Shown: in pieces, positions 1 to 8,699 of the stretch | Layout: each line of letters starts with the position of its first letter | How positions within the stretch are numbered: the stretch's first letter is position 1 | Origin: Burkholderiales bacterium | GTDB taxonomy: Bacteria; Pseudomonadota; Gammaproteobacteria; Burkholderiales; Burkholderiaceae_C | Assembly: GCA_021414305.1 (NCBI GenBank) | Contig: JAIOOS010000006.1 | Coordinates: 495,912-559,911, forward strand | Length of the DNA stretch: 64,000 bases | Reading direction: 5' to 3' | Program-made: the position numbers and the translations under genes | Notes under the pieces: generated by a model | Database searches by the model: none | The model's input: the letters and a program-made list of their open reading frames with translations, nothing else | What the model was told of the DNA's origin: nothing

Positions 1-1264
1 GGGGCGGCTGGCCCTTCGGGCCGGGCTCAGTGGCTTCAGCGGGTTTGGCGCCCTTCGTGGCACCGCTGGCAAAGCGCGTCGCCAACAGGCGGTCGATGGC
101 GGAACCGTCCTGACGGGTCAGGTTCGGCACGTAGCGGCTGTAGACGCGGAACAGCATCTCGGTGCTCGAATGGCCGAGTTGACGCGCGATCCACTCGGGC
201 GCCTCACCTGAGGCGAGCCAGAGCGTGGCCGCCGTGTGCCGCATCTGGTACGGACGGCGCGCCTTGAGGCCCAGGTGCCGCAGCAACGGGCTCCAGACCC
301 GGTCGGTGAAGTTCTTGTTGTCGAGCGGCTTGCCCTCGCGGTTGCAGAAGACGTACTCGCTCATCGCGCTGGTGGCAGCGTGCTGGCGTTGCAGCGCTTC
401 GAAGACGACCTGGTTCATCTGGATGTCCCGCTGGCTGCTGTCGGTCTTGGTGTATTCGTCCTCGCCGAGCACGAAGGTTTCGCGGATGAGGATGAGGCGA
501 TGCTCGAAATCGACGTACTTCCACTTCAGCCCGTGGGCTTCGCCGGTGCGCATGCCGGTGAGGAAACGGGTGGTGAAGTAGTCGTGGTAGTCCGCGCGGA
601 CGGCGCCGAGAAGGCGCTGCACTTCATCGAGAGTGAAGGGCTCGACATCGGTCTTGCGGATGCGCAGGGGCTTGAGCGACGCCGTGGGCGAGATGAACCC
701 GTGGCGGTCAGCGGCATCGTTGAGGATCTGGCGCAGTGGCGCCAGGATGCCGTTGATGCGCTTGTTACTCATCTTCTCGCGGGTCCGGCCGGGCAGCTCT
801 GCGAGCTTGGCTCGGAACGCGAGGATGTCGGACTTCGTGATGCTGCCTACGGGCTTATCGCCGAAGTGCGGGAGGAGGTGACCGTCGATGGTGGAGTTGA
901 GAACCTTGATGTGCGAGCGGCGCCATTCAACTTGGTGCTCGGCAAGCCACTGACGGGTGTATTCGCCAAACGGCAGCGTGGCCAATTCTCCAGCCTCGGC
1001 GGCGGCTGGGACGGCCGCAGCGGCGTGCTGCGCCGCCGCGCTCGATGGAGCGAATCGCGCGGCCAATGCGCTACCCGGGAAGAACTCCGGATACGAAAAC
1101 GTACCGTCGGAGATTGCCGACTTGACTCGTTGAACGACAGCGCCGGCTCGCTTCCGGTTTTGAGGCGTGTCATCGAGTGCCGTCTGTTCGCGGCAGCGAA
1201 CGCTTCGATATGTGAAGTCGATGACGAGCTTGCCAGTCTCCTTCCGTGTGGTCACCTTAGCCAT
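1..1264 (-). CDS. Phage-type tyrosine integrase (C-terminus off the left edge)
   Basis: An open frame starts with ATG at 1264 and stays open to the window edge, giving 421 residues and no stop. The protein has an N-terminal arm, a SAM-like core-binding segment (about residues 95-195) and a catalytic domain. Visible catalytic features are the arginine in TGMRTGE, the HxxR box in YQMRHTA and the GHSSTEM...YSRY block that carries the nucleophilic tyrosine. It would integrate and excise the element that carries it. Its start overlaps the end of the excisionase-like gene by 8 bp, so the two are probably translationally coupled. Very few residues can be missing, because the tyrosine is already passed. 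Family assignment is secure; the target site is not visible. Confidence 0.92.
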   Translation of the reverse strand, partial: MAKVTTRKETGKLVIDFTYRSVRCREQTALDDTPQNRKRAGAVVQRVKSAISDGTFSYPEFFPGSALAARFAPSSAAAQHAAAAVPAAAEAGELATLPFGEYTRQWLAEHQVEWRRSHIKVLNSTIDGHLLPHFGDKPVGSITKSDILAFRAKLAELPGRTREKMSNKRINGILAPLRQILNDAADRHGFISPTASLKPLRIRKTDVEPFTLDEVQRLLGAVRADYHDYFTTRFLTGMRTGEAHGLKWKYVDFEHRLILIRETFVLGEDEYTKTDSSQRDIQMNQVVFEALQRQHAATSAMSEYVFCNREGKPLDNKNFTDRVWSPLLRHLGLKARRPYQMRHTAATLWLASGEAPEWIARQLGHSSTEMLFRVYSRYVPNLTRQDGSAIDRLLATRFASGATKGAKPAEATEPGPKGQPP

Positions 1265-1493
1265 GTGCCACCCCGCCGTTTGCCATCGGGATCCCCAGGC
1301 GGTCAATGCTGACCGTCAAGCGCATGTCGCGCTCGATGTTCTCCCACAAGTACAGGATCTTGCGACCACCAAAGGGGCGCACGTAGTGAGTGCCCTCAAG
1401 CAGCACACTGTCCTTCATCCGCTCGCGAATCGTCCGGGCGTCGTACTTGATCTTGGCCGACAGCTCCTCGGTGGTCAGATACGTCTGGCTCAT
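1257..1493 (-). CDS. Excisionase-like small DNA-binding protein
   Basis: This 78-residue protein has an N-terminal MerR/Xis-type winged-helix look (TTEELSAKIKYDARTIRERM) followed by a beta-rich segment (GTHYVRPFGGRKILYLWENI). The start at 1493 is preferred over the in-frame ATG at 1505 because a GGAGAG ribosome-binding site lies just ahead of it. It overlaps the integrase start by 8 bp. Small proteins in this position usually steer the integrase toward excision. The role is inferred from size, fold and context. Confidence 0.75.
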   Translation of the reverse strand: MSQTYLTTEELSAKIKYDARTIRERMKDSVLLEGTHYVRPFGGRKILYLWENIERDMRLTVSIDRLGIPMANGGVAHG

Positions 1494-1633
1494 GCTACTC
1501 TCCATCGCAGTTGATTACTTGACTCATCAAACGCCACGTTTTCGCGGCATCTGATGCAGATCATAGCCGTCAATCGATAAATTGCAAGTGCTTTTGCCGC
1601 TTTTAATTATCAAACGCTGTCTTAAGGGATCTC

Positions 1634-1855
1634 GTGATTCGTTTCAGGCTCGCAGAGCAAATGGAGAAGAGGCAGTTCCTCGAGTCACGGCGCATCACCG
1701 TGCAAGAGGTGGCCGAGGCCACTGGCGTCAATCGCATGACGCTGTCGAAGATCCTGAATCACAAGGGTTACAGCACCGGCACCGACATCCTCGATCGACT
1801 CTGTGTCTACTTCGGCTGCCGAATCGAGGATCTAGTCGAGCACGTACCGGACTGA
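1634..1855 (+). CDS. Cro/CI-like HTH regulator (HTH_26 type)
   Basis: A 73-residue protein starts with GTG at 1634, with AAGGGA as ribosome-binding site. Nearly all of it is one helix-turn-helix domain: an ITVQEVAEATGVNRMTLSKIL helix pair, then a C-terminal segment (LCVYFGCRIEDLVEHVPD) typical of small XRE/HTH_26 repressors. It is divergent from the excisionase and integrase genes. The 140-bp AT-richer gap 1494-1633 should hold both promoters. It likely sets the int/xis expression state of the element. Confidence 0.8.
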   Translation: MIRFRLAEQMEKRQFLESRRITVQEVAEATGVNRMTLSKILNHKGYSTGTDILDRLCVYFGCRIEDLVEHVPD

Positions 1856-2205
1856 AGCGAAGGCAGAGTCGCCTGTTCATCGGAGCGCCGGCAATGCAGC
1901 GGTTGCTGCCCGTCGCACGGAACGGTCGTGCGGCAGCTTTCCGTCACGTACCCGCCCTCCAGGCATCTTGCAAAGCAAAGAAGCGCCGGCTGCTTCGAAG
2001 GCACAGCAGTCGCTGTCAATGCCAACTTACGTCTGCCAGTCGGTTGACCTACTTGAATGACCGTTGTTCCTAGCGGTGAGTAGGTGGTCTCGACCCACTC
2101 CAGTCGCTCATCGCACCGAGTGAGCAGCTCCAATGCGGGCGTAGCGATCCGTCGCGTCGAAGCCGTGCGGCGCGTTGACTGAACGAGTCTCCCGAGCGAC
2201 TCGAG
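1856..2205. other. Gene-free stretch at the edge of the integrative element
   Basis: No reading frame here has protein-like composition or a usable ribosome-binding site. A 108-residue frame on the minus strand overlaps the HTH gene and looks spurious. The end of the mobile element may lie in this stretch, but I could not identify an attachment core or a tRNA end. Confidence 0.4.
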
Positions 2206-2736
2206 TCAGTCCTCTTCTGCGATGAGCGTCGCGATGGCAGCCCCCAAAGCCAAGTCCTCTATGGCGCCGAACGCGTGCAGGCGCAAGTGTCCATTCCGGT
2301 CGATCAGCATCAGGCTCGGGGTTCCCTGCATGCCGTAGGCCTGCATCGTGACCGGAATCGGGTTGCTCGCATCGGCGCTCGGTGCATCCACGCCGACCGG
2401 AAACGCGATGCGGTACTCGTGCACAAACGCCTGCAGCGAGACCGGTGTCATCGCCGCGTGATGTTCGAACACCGTGTGCATGCCGATCACCGCGACGCCC
2501 GACGCAGCGAACGTCGCATGGATGCGCTGCGCCTGCGGCAGGCCATGGTGCACACAAGCGGGGCACAGCATCTGGAATGCGTGCAACACCACCACCTTGC
2601 CGCGCAATTCGGCCAGTTGTAGCGCGTCGCCGATGCCAAACCACTCGCGCGTCGTCCATGCCGGGGCCGGGTGACCGGGTGGGTCCAAACCGAATACTCT
2701 GCGCGTCGCCGGCGTTCGCACCCGGGCGCTATGCAC
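2206..2736 (-). CDS. Thioredoxin-fold redoxin (TlpA/AhpC-like)
   Basis: The 176-residue protein has the redoxin layout: a GKVVVLHAFQMLCPACVHHG strand-turn-helix with a CPAC redox pair near residue 57, a cis-proline strand (GMQGTPSLMLIDRNG) and a C-terminal helix. It probably reduces disulfides or peroxides. No signal peptide is seen, so it is likely cytoplasmic. GTG at 2736 is chosen because AGGAAG from the preceding gene's last codons lies 9 nt upstream; a GTG at 2772 would overlap the cytochrome gene. It lies 4 bp downstream of the P460 gene and is probably co-transcribed. The exact substrate is unknown. Confidence 0.75.
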   Translation of the reverse strand: MHSARVRTPATRRVFGLDPPGHPAPAWTTREWFGIGDALQLAELRGKVVVLHAFQMLCPACVHHGLPQAQRIHATFAASGVAVIGMHTVFEHHAAMTPVSLQAFVHEYRIAFPVGVDAPSADASNPIPVTMQAYGMQGTPSLMLIDRNGHLRLHAFGAIEDLALGAAIATLIAEED

Positions 2737-2740
2737 GAGG

Positions 2741-3220
2741 TCACTTCCTGAACGTGGAGAAGACGTAGTCACTGCTCTTCTGCGCGGTGTGGCATTGGAA
2801 GCACGCCGTCGCGGCGTTCTTGCCGACTGCGCGCTCGGTCTTCGAGTCGCCCTTGAATCCCTCGAAGCCCCAACCGCCGGTGTCCTTGTACTTGCGGCTG
2901 TCCTTGTGCATCACGCCCAGCACTTTGCGCGCGCCCTCCTGCACGGTGTTGTCCGCGGCCTTGGCTTCCAGCAGATCGAAGGCGATCACGGAGCCATCGG
3001 CGAACTTGCCGCTCTTGTAGCCCTGCTCGGCCTTCTTGTTGGCGTAGAGGTGATGGATGCCACCGAACGCGTCATACAGGGCGTGTCCCTGATTGATCGT
3101 CATGCTCTTGACGTGGACCCAATGACGATAGCCCTCGGGGTAGGGGACGGGCGCAGGATCGGCGGCGAAGAGCAGCGAGCTCATCGAAAGGGCGGCGGCG
3201 AGAACAAGCATCTTGCGCAT
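2741..3220 (-). CDS. Periplasmic cytochrome P460 family protein
   Basis: The 159-residue protein has a clear signal peptide (MRKMLVLAAALSMSSLLFAA) and a single C-terminal CFQCH haem-binding site near residue 142. The order fits the cytochrome P460 / haem-binding DUF family: a YPEGYRHW motif after the signal, then the FADGSVIAFDLLEA strand, KDSRKY, and CxxCH last. Family members handle hydroxylamine, NO or other small redox molecules in the periplasm; the substrate here is not known. It is first in a two-gene unit with the redoxin and is divergent from an HxlR regulator. Confidence 0.82.
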   Translation of the reverse strand: MRKMLVLAAALSMSSLLFAADPAPVPYPEGYRHWVHVKSMTINQGHALYDAFGGIHHLYANKKAEQGYKSGKFADGSVIAFDLLEAKAADNTVQEGARKVLGVMHKDSRKYKDTGGWGFEGFKGDSKTERAVGKNAATACFQCHTAQKSSDYVFSTFRK

Positions 3221-3237
3221 TTGGCACTCCTACAATT

Positions 3238-3312
3238 GGTACCTGGAAGGCAGGCATTGCAGCACGCAGTGGTACGCCTGGACAAGCAGGCACGAAACGG
3301 TGACCCGGGTAC
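3238..3312. promoter_or_regulatory. Divergent control region with three GGTAC repeats
   Basis: The 108-bp gap between the P460 gene and the HxlR gene holds three GGTAC copies, at 3238, 3271 and 3308. Each is followed within a few bases by a CTGG or CAGG. HxlR-type regulators often bind GTAC-containing sites, so these are candidate operators. No promoter hexamers were assigned. Confidence 0.35.
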
Positions 3313-3328
3313 GTTCAGGTGTCAATCG

Positions 3329-3655
3329 ATGAACTCACAGAGACAAGCGATGCCGACGACGCCCAACGTGGCGCGCATGGTCGAAGACATCGTCGGCTGC
3401 AAGTGGTCGCTGGCCGTGCTCGGTGCTGTGCGCGGCGGGGTGTGCCGGCCTGGCGCGATGGAGCACGCCATCGAGGGGCTCTCCAAGAAGGTACTCAACG
3501 AGCGCCTGAACAAGCTCGTGCGTTTCGGCATCCTCGAAAAGCAGGCCTATCCCGAACTGCCGCCGCGTGTTGAATACCGTTTCACGCCGTTCGGCGACAA
3601 GTTCCTCGGTGTGCTTGATGGCGTCGACGCGCTGCAGCGCGAGATTGATCGTTGA
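3329..3655 (+). CDS. HxlR-family winged-helix regulator
   Basis: The 108-residue protein is a single HxlR/MarR-like winged helix: CKWSLAVLGAV, then LSKKVLNERLNKLVRFGILEK (recognition helix) and a wing ending in RVEYRFTPFGD. HxlR proteins are redox- or aldehyde-responsive. The usual sensor cysteine may be the one in VGCKWS, with another in GGVCRPG. An alternative start at 3350 gives 101 residues, and neither start has a strong ribosome-binding site. Divergence from the redoxin/P460 pair suggests it controls them. Confidence 0.8.
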   Translation: MNSQRQAMPTTPNVARMVEDIVGCKWSLAVLGAVRGGVCRPGAMEHAIEGLSKKVLNERLNKLVRFGILEKQAYPELPPRVEYRFTPFGDKFLGVLDGVDALQREIDR

Positions 3656-3844
3656 TCCGAGCCAACGGCATGTCTGGAGCGACGGTGCCGCTGATCCGAT
3701 TGGCAGTTTTGCAGTCGGCACCTTTTGCGCCGGCTGGTACCCAGGTCACCCGCAAGCGAAAATCCAATGACCGGCATCAGATTCGATGACGGCCTGCTGG
3801 CGCCGAGATCGCCAGGGTGACCGACAAGACCCCACTGCGGCCTG

Positions 3845-4677
3845 TCACGCTGCGCGCAAACGGCGCGGCCCGACGCCACCGTCCCATTGCCAGAGGCTGC
3901 CGTCCGCGCGCTGCGCAATCGTCGCCGTGTCGCCGGCTGCGACGGCCGTGACCTGGAGTGGCGCGAGCAGGTGGCCATAGTGCGTGCACCGTCGAACACC
4001 CGACCCCAGCGATCGGCCTTGTCGCCCAGCCCGTTCGCCCCCAGCGGCCCAAACCGGTTGCCGCCGGTGCCCATGACCACACCGCCCTTGCTCAGGTAGA
4101 GGGCATGACCGGTGTGCGCCTTCACGGCGACGGCGTCGCGTGCGGTGTTGACGAAGTCGGTGGTGGCAGTGAGCCGTCCGTCGCCATATTGACCGCGGTG
4201 CGCGAGACCCTTGACCCACAGCGTGTCGTCGCGACGGATGTAGTAGTCGGCGCCGTCGCAAATGCAGGCTGTGGCCACCTCATCGGCCACGCGCTGCGGC
4301 GCCGGCAGCGTGCCGCCGCCGCGCCACAGCGCGTGCGCGCGGTCGATGGCAAACCAGGCCGATTGGCCGCTGGCGAACGTGGCCACGCCGGGCATCACGT
4401 TGGTGGCCGCGTCGGGCGCCTCGTCCCAGGTGATCAGCCGGCCGTCATCGAGCAAGGCGAAAAAGGCATCCTTGCTCACGCCCACTTGCCGGGCGCCGGC
4501 GCGCATGCGCATCGGCGGGCCGCGGCCAACCCAGCCGTAGGCCACGCCGTCAAGCAGCGCCATGTGGCGCTCGTAGTAGGAGGCCAGTTGCGGGCAGGAA
4601 CTGTCGGCATGCGCCGGGGTGCTGGTCATGACAGTGCAGAATCCGCTTATCAAGCTGACGAAATGGCGCCGCTTCAT
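3845..4677 (-). pseudogene. RCC1-repeat-like secreted protein, frameshifted
   Basis: Reading starts at 4677 with a signal-like segment (MKRRHFVSLISGF...TPAHA). It continues through RCC1/BNR-type beta-propeller blades (DDGRLITWDEAP, RDDTLWVKGLAHRGQYGDG, GNRFGPLGANGLGDKADRWG). Near 3965 the match jumps to another frame, which supplies the next blade (VTAVAAGDTATIAQRADGSL...) and stops at 3845. The original frame runs on as nonsense to 3547. It is therefore either a decayed gene or carries a sequencing indel. The product would be short, about four blades. Function is unknown. Confidence 0.6.
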
Positions 4678-4691
4678 CGGGAGGGCCGCTG

Positions 4692-4857
4692 TCAAGCCCG
4701 TGCGCCAGTGCGGCGCAGGATCTCGGCGATGGCGCGCTGCTGGCGCTGCTCGGCATGTGCCAGCGGCGTCACGCCCTGCGCGTCAGCCAGTTGCAGCTTC
4801 GCGCCATGCGCCACCAGCAGGCGCACGATCTCGGTGTGCGCGGCGCCGGAGAGTGAA
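4692..4857 (-). pseudogene. Ankyrin-repeat gene stub (3' end only)
   Basis: On the minus strand about 50 codons encode a C-terminal ankyrin repeat (HTEIVRLLVAHGAKLQLADA, then a GVTPLAHAEQ block) ending in TGA at 4692. Upstream of about 4857 the similarity stops abruptly and no start is available. This is the 3' remnant of a truncated ankyrin protein, 15 bp upstream of the RCC1-like start. The two probably formed one operon before the break. Confidence 0.6.
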
Positions 4858-4993
4858 CCAAACTGTGGGAGGGAGTAGTCGCCTGCGGTAGGCCGGCGTC
4901 AACTACCGTCAAGTGTAGTAAACATAACCCAGACGCCAGTCTGCCGCCTTATCTCGTGGAAGGCCACTTTGGCCGCCCCGGATGGGGCACGAC

Positions 4994-5055
4994 TACTACT
5001 CTCTTTGGAGTAGTAAAGATGGCGCTTTTCGCGGTCGCGTAGTGAAGATGGCGCT
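4994..5055. repeat. 8-bp hairpin followed by a 17-bp direct repeat
   Basis: TACTACTC (4994-5001) and GAGTAGTA (5008-5015) form a perfect 8-bp stem with a 6-base loop. The downstream arm leads into GTAGTAAAGATGGCGCT (5010-5026), repeated at 5039-5055 with one mismatch. It lies in the gene-free gap 4858-5103 beside the truncated ankyrin stub. This may be an insertion scar; no element was identified. Confidence 0.5.
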
Positions 5056-5103
5056 AAACCCTTGTCTGCGCGCTAGATGCTTGTCATCAGTGAGATTTAC
5101 GCC

Positions 5104-5937
5104 TCACCATGAGCGCCGCTGCGTACGACCAGCCGTTGGGTCGGCAGGCCGGCGCCACCATCTCGCGGCCACGGTGGCACCCCAGACCATCACAGCCGTG
5201 CCGACGATCGCCGCCGGCAATCCGGTGCCGATCTCCGTGGCCACCATCATGTTGTAGCCCGCATGCCACAGCGCGACGCACAGGATGCTGTGACCCGTTG
5301 CGAGGTACACCTGCGCCAGCACGAATGCGCCGCAGACGAGCGCGAACAACCAGCCGATCAGGACCGGGCCGACCAGCTCCGCCATGCTGGCGTTGAGCCA
5401 GAACAAGGGAAGATGCCATGATGACCAAAGCAGCGCGACCCAAAGCGTTGCACGCAAGCGACCTTGCGTGCGCAACAGATGCTCCGTGAGAAACCCGCGC
5501 CAGCCGGTCTCTTCGCCAAAACCATTGACGAGAACGACCGCCGACACCACAGCGGCCAGCGGCCAGTCTCGCGGCAGGCCTGGGAATTGAGCAAAGGCGT
5601 TGGCCGACGGAAACGGCTTGCCCAGTAATCGGATCGCGGCGAAGGCCACTGCCCCCAGGACCAATGGCGACAAGGCCAGCATCAGCCTGGAAGGCCCATG
5701 TAATCCCAGTCGAAACATTCGCCCGAAGAGTTCGATCAGTGCTCTGCGTCCTCCGATCGCGGCAGTGACGGCCATCGCGGCGAGCATGGGGCCGAGCAAA
5801 CCGGGAAAATGCGTGACAGCGCTGCCGGGCTCCACTCGGCGACCCTGCGCCAGCAGCGTGAGCCAGTAGCCCCATGACAGCGTCAGTGTGAGCACGTAGA
5901 ACGACGCCGCAGGCCGCTTGGCGATCCACGTTCGCAT
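5104..5937 (-). CDS. CPBP (CAAX/Abi) family intramembrane metalloprotease
   Basis: The roughly 277-residue multi-pass membrane protein has the three CPBP motifs: a GEETGWRGFL glutamate pair with arginine (about residue 140), SSWHLPLF (about 175) and LWHAGYN (about 227). The paired glutamates and two histidines are the expected metal/catalytic residues. ATG at 5937 fits the usual family start before the first helix. A longer frame from a GTG at 6021 would overlap the stop of the VOC gene, so coupling from that gene is possible. Substrate unknown. Confidence 0.82.
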   Translation of the reverse strand: MRTWIAKRPAASFYVLTLTLSWGYWLTLLAQGRRVEPGSAVTHFPGLLGPMLAAMAVTAAIGGRRALIELFGRMFRLGLHGPSRLMLALSPLVLGAVAFAAIRLLGKPFPSANAFAQFPGLPRDWPLAAVVSAVVLVNGFGEETGWRGFLTEHLLRTQGRLRATLWVALLWSSWHLPLFWLNASMAELVGPVLIGWLFALVCGAFVLAQVYLATGHSILCVALWHAGYNMMVATEIGTGLPAAIVGTAVMVWGATVAARWWRRPADPTAGRTQRRSW

Positions 5938-6017
5938 GACGACGGGCACCGGCGTTGGACGCTCGCCGCTACCGGCCCGCCACCTGACGCTGGCCCGGTG
6001 AGCCGACCTGGCCGACA

Positions 6018-6446
6018 TCACCAGGGGTCATAGCTGCCGAAGCTCCAGAGATGCCCTTCCAGGTCGTAGCAGCTGAAATCCCGGCCACCGTAGCCTTCGT
6101 CCTTGATCTCGGTGGCAATCCTGGCGCCGCCGGCCTTGGCATTGGCGTAGAGGGCGTCGACATTGGTCACAACGAGGTACGAAGTCTGCGTCTGGGCGCC
6201 TCCCACCTCATCGGGCTGCTTCATCAGGCGACCGAACTCCGTTTCTGTCTTTGGAACGGACGCCAGCATGATCATCCCGTTGCCGAAACTGAGCTGCGCA
6301 TGGGCGACGCTGCCATCCTGATGCGGGACCACCAAATGCTTCTCAAAGCCGAAGACCTTGCACAGCCACTCGATGGCCGCGGGAGCGTCGCGGTATCGAA
6401 GGACAGGAATGATCGTGGCCTTCGTGTTCTTCGCCAGACTGGGCAT
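6018..6446 (-). CDS. VOC-superfamily glyoxalase/bleomycin-resistance-like protein
   Basis: The 142-residue protein has the beta-alpha-beta-beta-beta repeat of the VOC fold (PVLRYRDAPAAIEWLCKVFG near the N-terminus, YLVVTNVDALYANAKAGGA in the second half, DLEGHLWSFGSYDPW at the end). The C-terminal pattern is that of the PhnB/glyoxalase-like DUF group. The specific reaction cannot be read from sequence. It sits directly upstream of the CPBP gene on the same strand. Confidence 0.82.
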   Translation of the reverse strand: MPSLAKNTKATIIPVLRYRDAPAAIEWLCKVFGFEKHLVVPHQDGSVAHAQLSFGNGMIMLASVPKTETEFGRLMKQPDEVGGAQTQTSYLVVTNVDALYANAKAGGARIATEIKDEGYGGRDFSCYDLEGHLWSFGSYDPW

Positions 6447-6749
6447 GTTCGCCTCTCGTGCCTGAAGTTTGGCCTGTGGGTGGCTTGTGCGTCTTCGAGG
6501 GCAGCAAATTTCTTTGGTGGAGCCTTGATGGCAGCATGGCTGAGTGTAGGCTGATCGTCGCGCTTGATTTGTTCGTCAACGCACCAAGCGAGAACACGGT
6601 GCTTGCGCGTGAATCGATCCCATCGCAGGCGGGGGGCCGGATTGCTGCGTTCAGTTTGACCAAACGATCGAAAGGTTCCTCCCATGCGTTCCCACGTTCA
6701 GCTATGTGGGAACGTAGGCTGTCAGATGCCGCGACCTCGCTCAAGGACG

Positions 6750-7110
6750 TAGTTCTTTGCTGGTCTACGTTCGGGCAGTGCTCCATGTCGATCTCGACAC
6801 GCGCTTGAGCAGCTTGGCTCAGCGCAGTCGCACCGGCCGGAGGTGCGCACAGTTCGCCTCGCACTCGGCGGGTGGCGCGGCCTGGGCGGGGCCTCGGACC
6901 CTTGCGGCACCACCAGTGTGCGCAGCTTGGCGTTGGGCGCCAGCACGCCGTGGTTCGCGCAGCGGGGGTCCAATCACTTCGCGCAGCGAAGTTACGCGGA
7001 CACCGAACGGATCAGGTGCAGTTTGGGCCTGGGCACCAGAGCTGCCAGCCGGTGCAACAACAACAGCGGCGACATGGCATCACGACTCTTCGCCGGCACG
7101 CCCACTCGCC
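6750..7110 (-). mobile_element. Remnant of an IS91/IS801-type transposase gene
   Basis: Minus-strand fragments in different frames match the C-terminal part of Y2-type (IS91/IS801) transposases: a LHRLAALVPRPKLHLIR block, then HGVLAPNAKLRTLVVPQG, then VEIDMEHCPN. Frames change between the blocks and stops interrupt them, so the gene is dead. No element ends were found. The rest of the 6447-7120 gap shows no gene. Confidence 0.6.
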
Positions 7111-7120
7111 GGGCAGTCCT

Positions 7121-8200
7121 TCAGGTTGCGAGTTCTGTGCGATTGCGACCGTTGGTCTTGGCGCGGTACATGGCATTGTCAGCCCGCTCCAGCAGCGAGC
7201 CCTGCGAATCTTGCGGTCGGTAGAAGCTACCACCGATTGACACGGTGACGCGCTGCGGACCGAGTGCATCGATGCGCAACTCCTCTACACACTTGCGCAA
7301 ACGATCGCAGGAAGTCTGTGCCGCTGCAAGGCTGTTTGCCATCATCAGCAGAACGAACTCCTCACCGCCGAAGCGCGCCAGGTAGTCATCCTTGCGCAGC
7401 GTGTCCTGCAGCTGCTTTGCCACAGCCTGCAACACACTGTCGCCAACGAGGTGGCCATGCGTGTCGTTGATGCGTTTGAAGTGGTCAATGTCCATCACAA
7501 CCAACAGAAATGGGGGAGTGCCGCGCGCGCAACGGGCGACCTCGCGCTCCAGTGTGTGGGCAAGATGGTGGCGGTTGAATAGGCCGGTCAGTGCATCGTG
7601 ATGTGCGAGTTCCTGGATGGTGCGCAGCGACTCACCCAGGCGCCGCCGGATGTTGCCGAGATAGCCCACGAATGGGCACAGCACCGCCAGCGTCGCCGTC
7701 AGTGCAATCCACTGCACCCACTCCAGCTCGACATTGACTTTACCTGGGCGATTGACGCTCAGCAGCACGATGACGGCGCCGTACGTCGCCGAGCACAGCG
7801 CGCCCATGAGTAGGACTTCCACGGTCTTCAACTGCAGTACACCAAAGAAGAGGATCACCAACAGCAGCATCAGCAATGCGCCGCGCGCCGCTTCAGCGTG
7901 GTACAGGACCATGGCCACCGCCGTGATGGCAACCGCCATCTGCACCATGGTCATGCTGGGGTCCACGAAGCGGAGATTGGTGCGTGTCCTGATCAGCGCG
8001 AAGAACACGAGGTTGGCGGCGGCAAACGTTGCGGTCCACAGCGGCACGAACCCGGCAGGCAGGTAACCCAACCATGCCACCAGCGCCAGAAACGCCGAGC
8101 AAGGCGCATACACGGCCACGGAGACGAGCAGTCGCCTGACGCGCAACGCCTGCTGGCGCTCCACTCTCTGGTTGCGATCGCCTTGTTGCTGCAGTGGCAT
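7121..8200 (-). CDS. Membrane-anchored diguanylate cyclase (GGDEF)
   Basis: The 359-residue protein has six hydrophobic segments in residues 25-180, then a GGDEF domain (about 200-357) starting at the DALTGLFNRHH motif. The active-site loop reads GGEEF near residue 278. It is preceded five residues earlier by RKDD, an intact RxxD inhibitory I-site, so a working, product-inhibited cyclic-di-GMP synthase is expected. The membrane part is not a named MASE type that I recognise. It stands alone, with no EAL partner nearby. Confidence 0.9.
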   Translation of the reverse strand: MPLQQQGDRNQRVERQQALRVRRLLVSVAVYAPCSAFLALVAWLGYLPAGFVPLWTATFAAANLVFFALIRTRTNLRFVDPSMTMVQMAVAITAVAMVLYHAEAARGALLMLLLVILFFGVLQLKTVEVLLMGALCSATYGAVIVLLSVNRPGKVNVELEWVQWIALTATLAVLCPFVGYLGNIRRRLGESLRTIQELAHHDALTGLFNRHHLAHTLEREVARCARGTPPFLLVVMDIDHFKRINDTHGHLVGDSVLQAVAKQLQDTLRKDDYLARFGGEEFVLLMMANSLAAAQTSCDRLRKCVEELRIDALGPQRVTVSIGGSFYRPQDSQGSLLERADNAMYRAKTNGRNRTELAT

Positions 8201-8699
8201 TGGTCGTGAATTTTCTTGGACCGCCGGCGCTTCGAGCAGCCAGAGAGTGGCCTTGAGTGAATCTGCGTGGAGGTCTCGCGAACGCGGCCTTGACGCCCAC
8301 CTTGATTTCGGCTGGAAAAGGACGAAATGAAAGGCAACCCCTCAAGCAGCCGCATTGACTGTGATATTCGCGCGAAATTGGGGCAATCGGTGTGCAGATG
8401 ACCCGCGAGTGCACCTCGTTCCAGTTCAAGCGCAGGCACCTCCACAACGCCTGGCCCGCACCAACGCCAGGGCATGGCCCTTCAGGCTCTCTGCCGCCGC
8501 TGCGCCTTTATCAAACAGCTCGGCACTCCGCTGCCCCGCAAAGCCGACACGCCGCCGATTTTCGAGCCTTGCCGAACCACTTGGCAGTCCGACACTGAGC
8601 ATCGGTGCGCACCGAGCTCACGGGCCCAACGCTCAGCTTCGTCTTGCTCCGCATGCAACAGGCGGGGAAACGATGCGGTGGGTGCTTTACTCTTAGCCG
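8201..8699. other. Gene-free gap between the GGDEF and ECF genes
   Basis: The gap holds the divergent promoters of the diguanylate cyclase and the sigma factor. Frames here lack start signals and protein-like composition. I see no convincing repeat, RNA or element. Confidence 0.4.

Noticed and set aside
236..1312. Long plus-strand reading frame opposite the integrase
   Set aside because: It is antisense to a clear integrase with catalytic residues; GC-rich third positions keep the opposite frame open.
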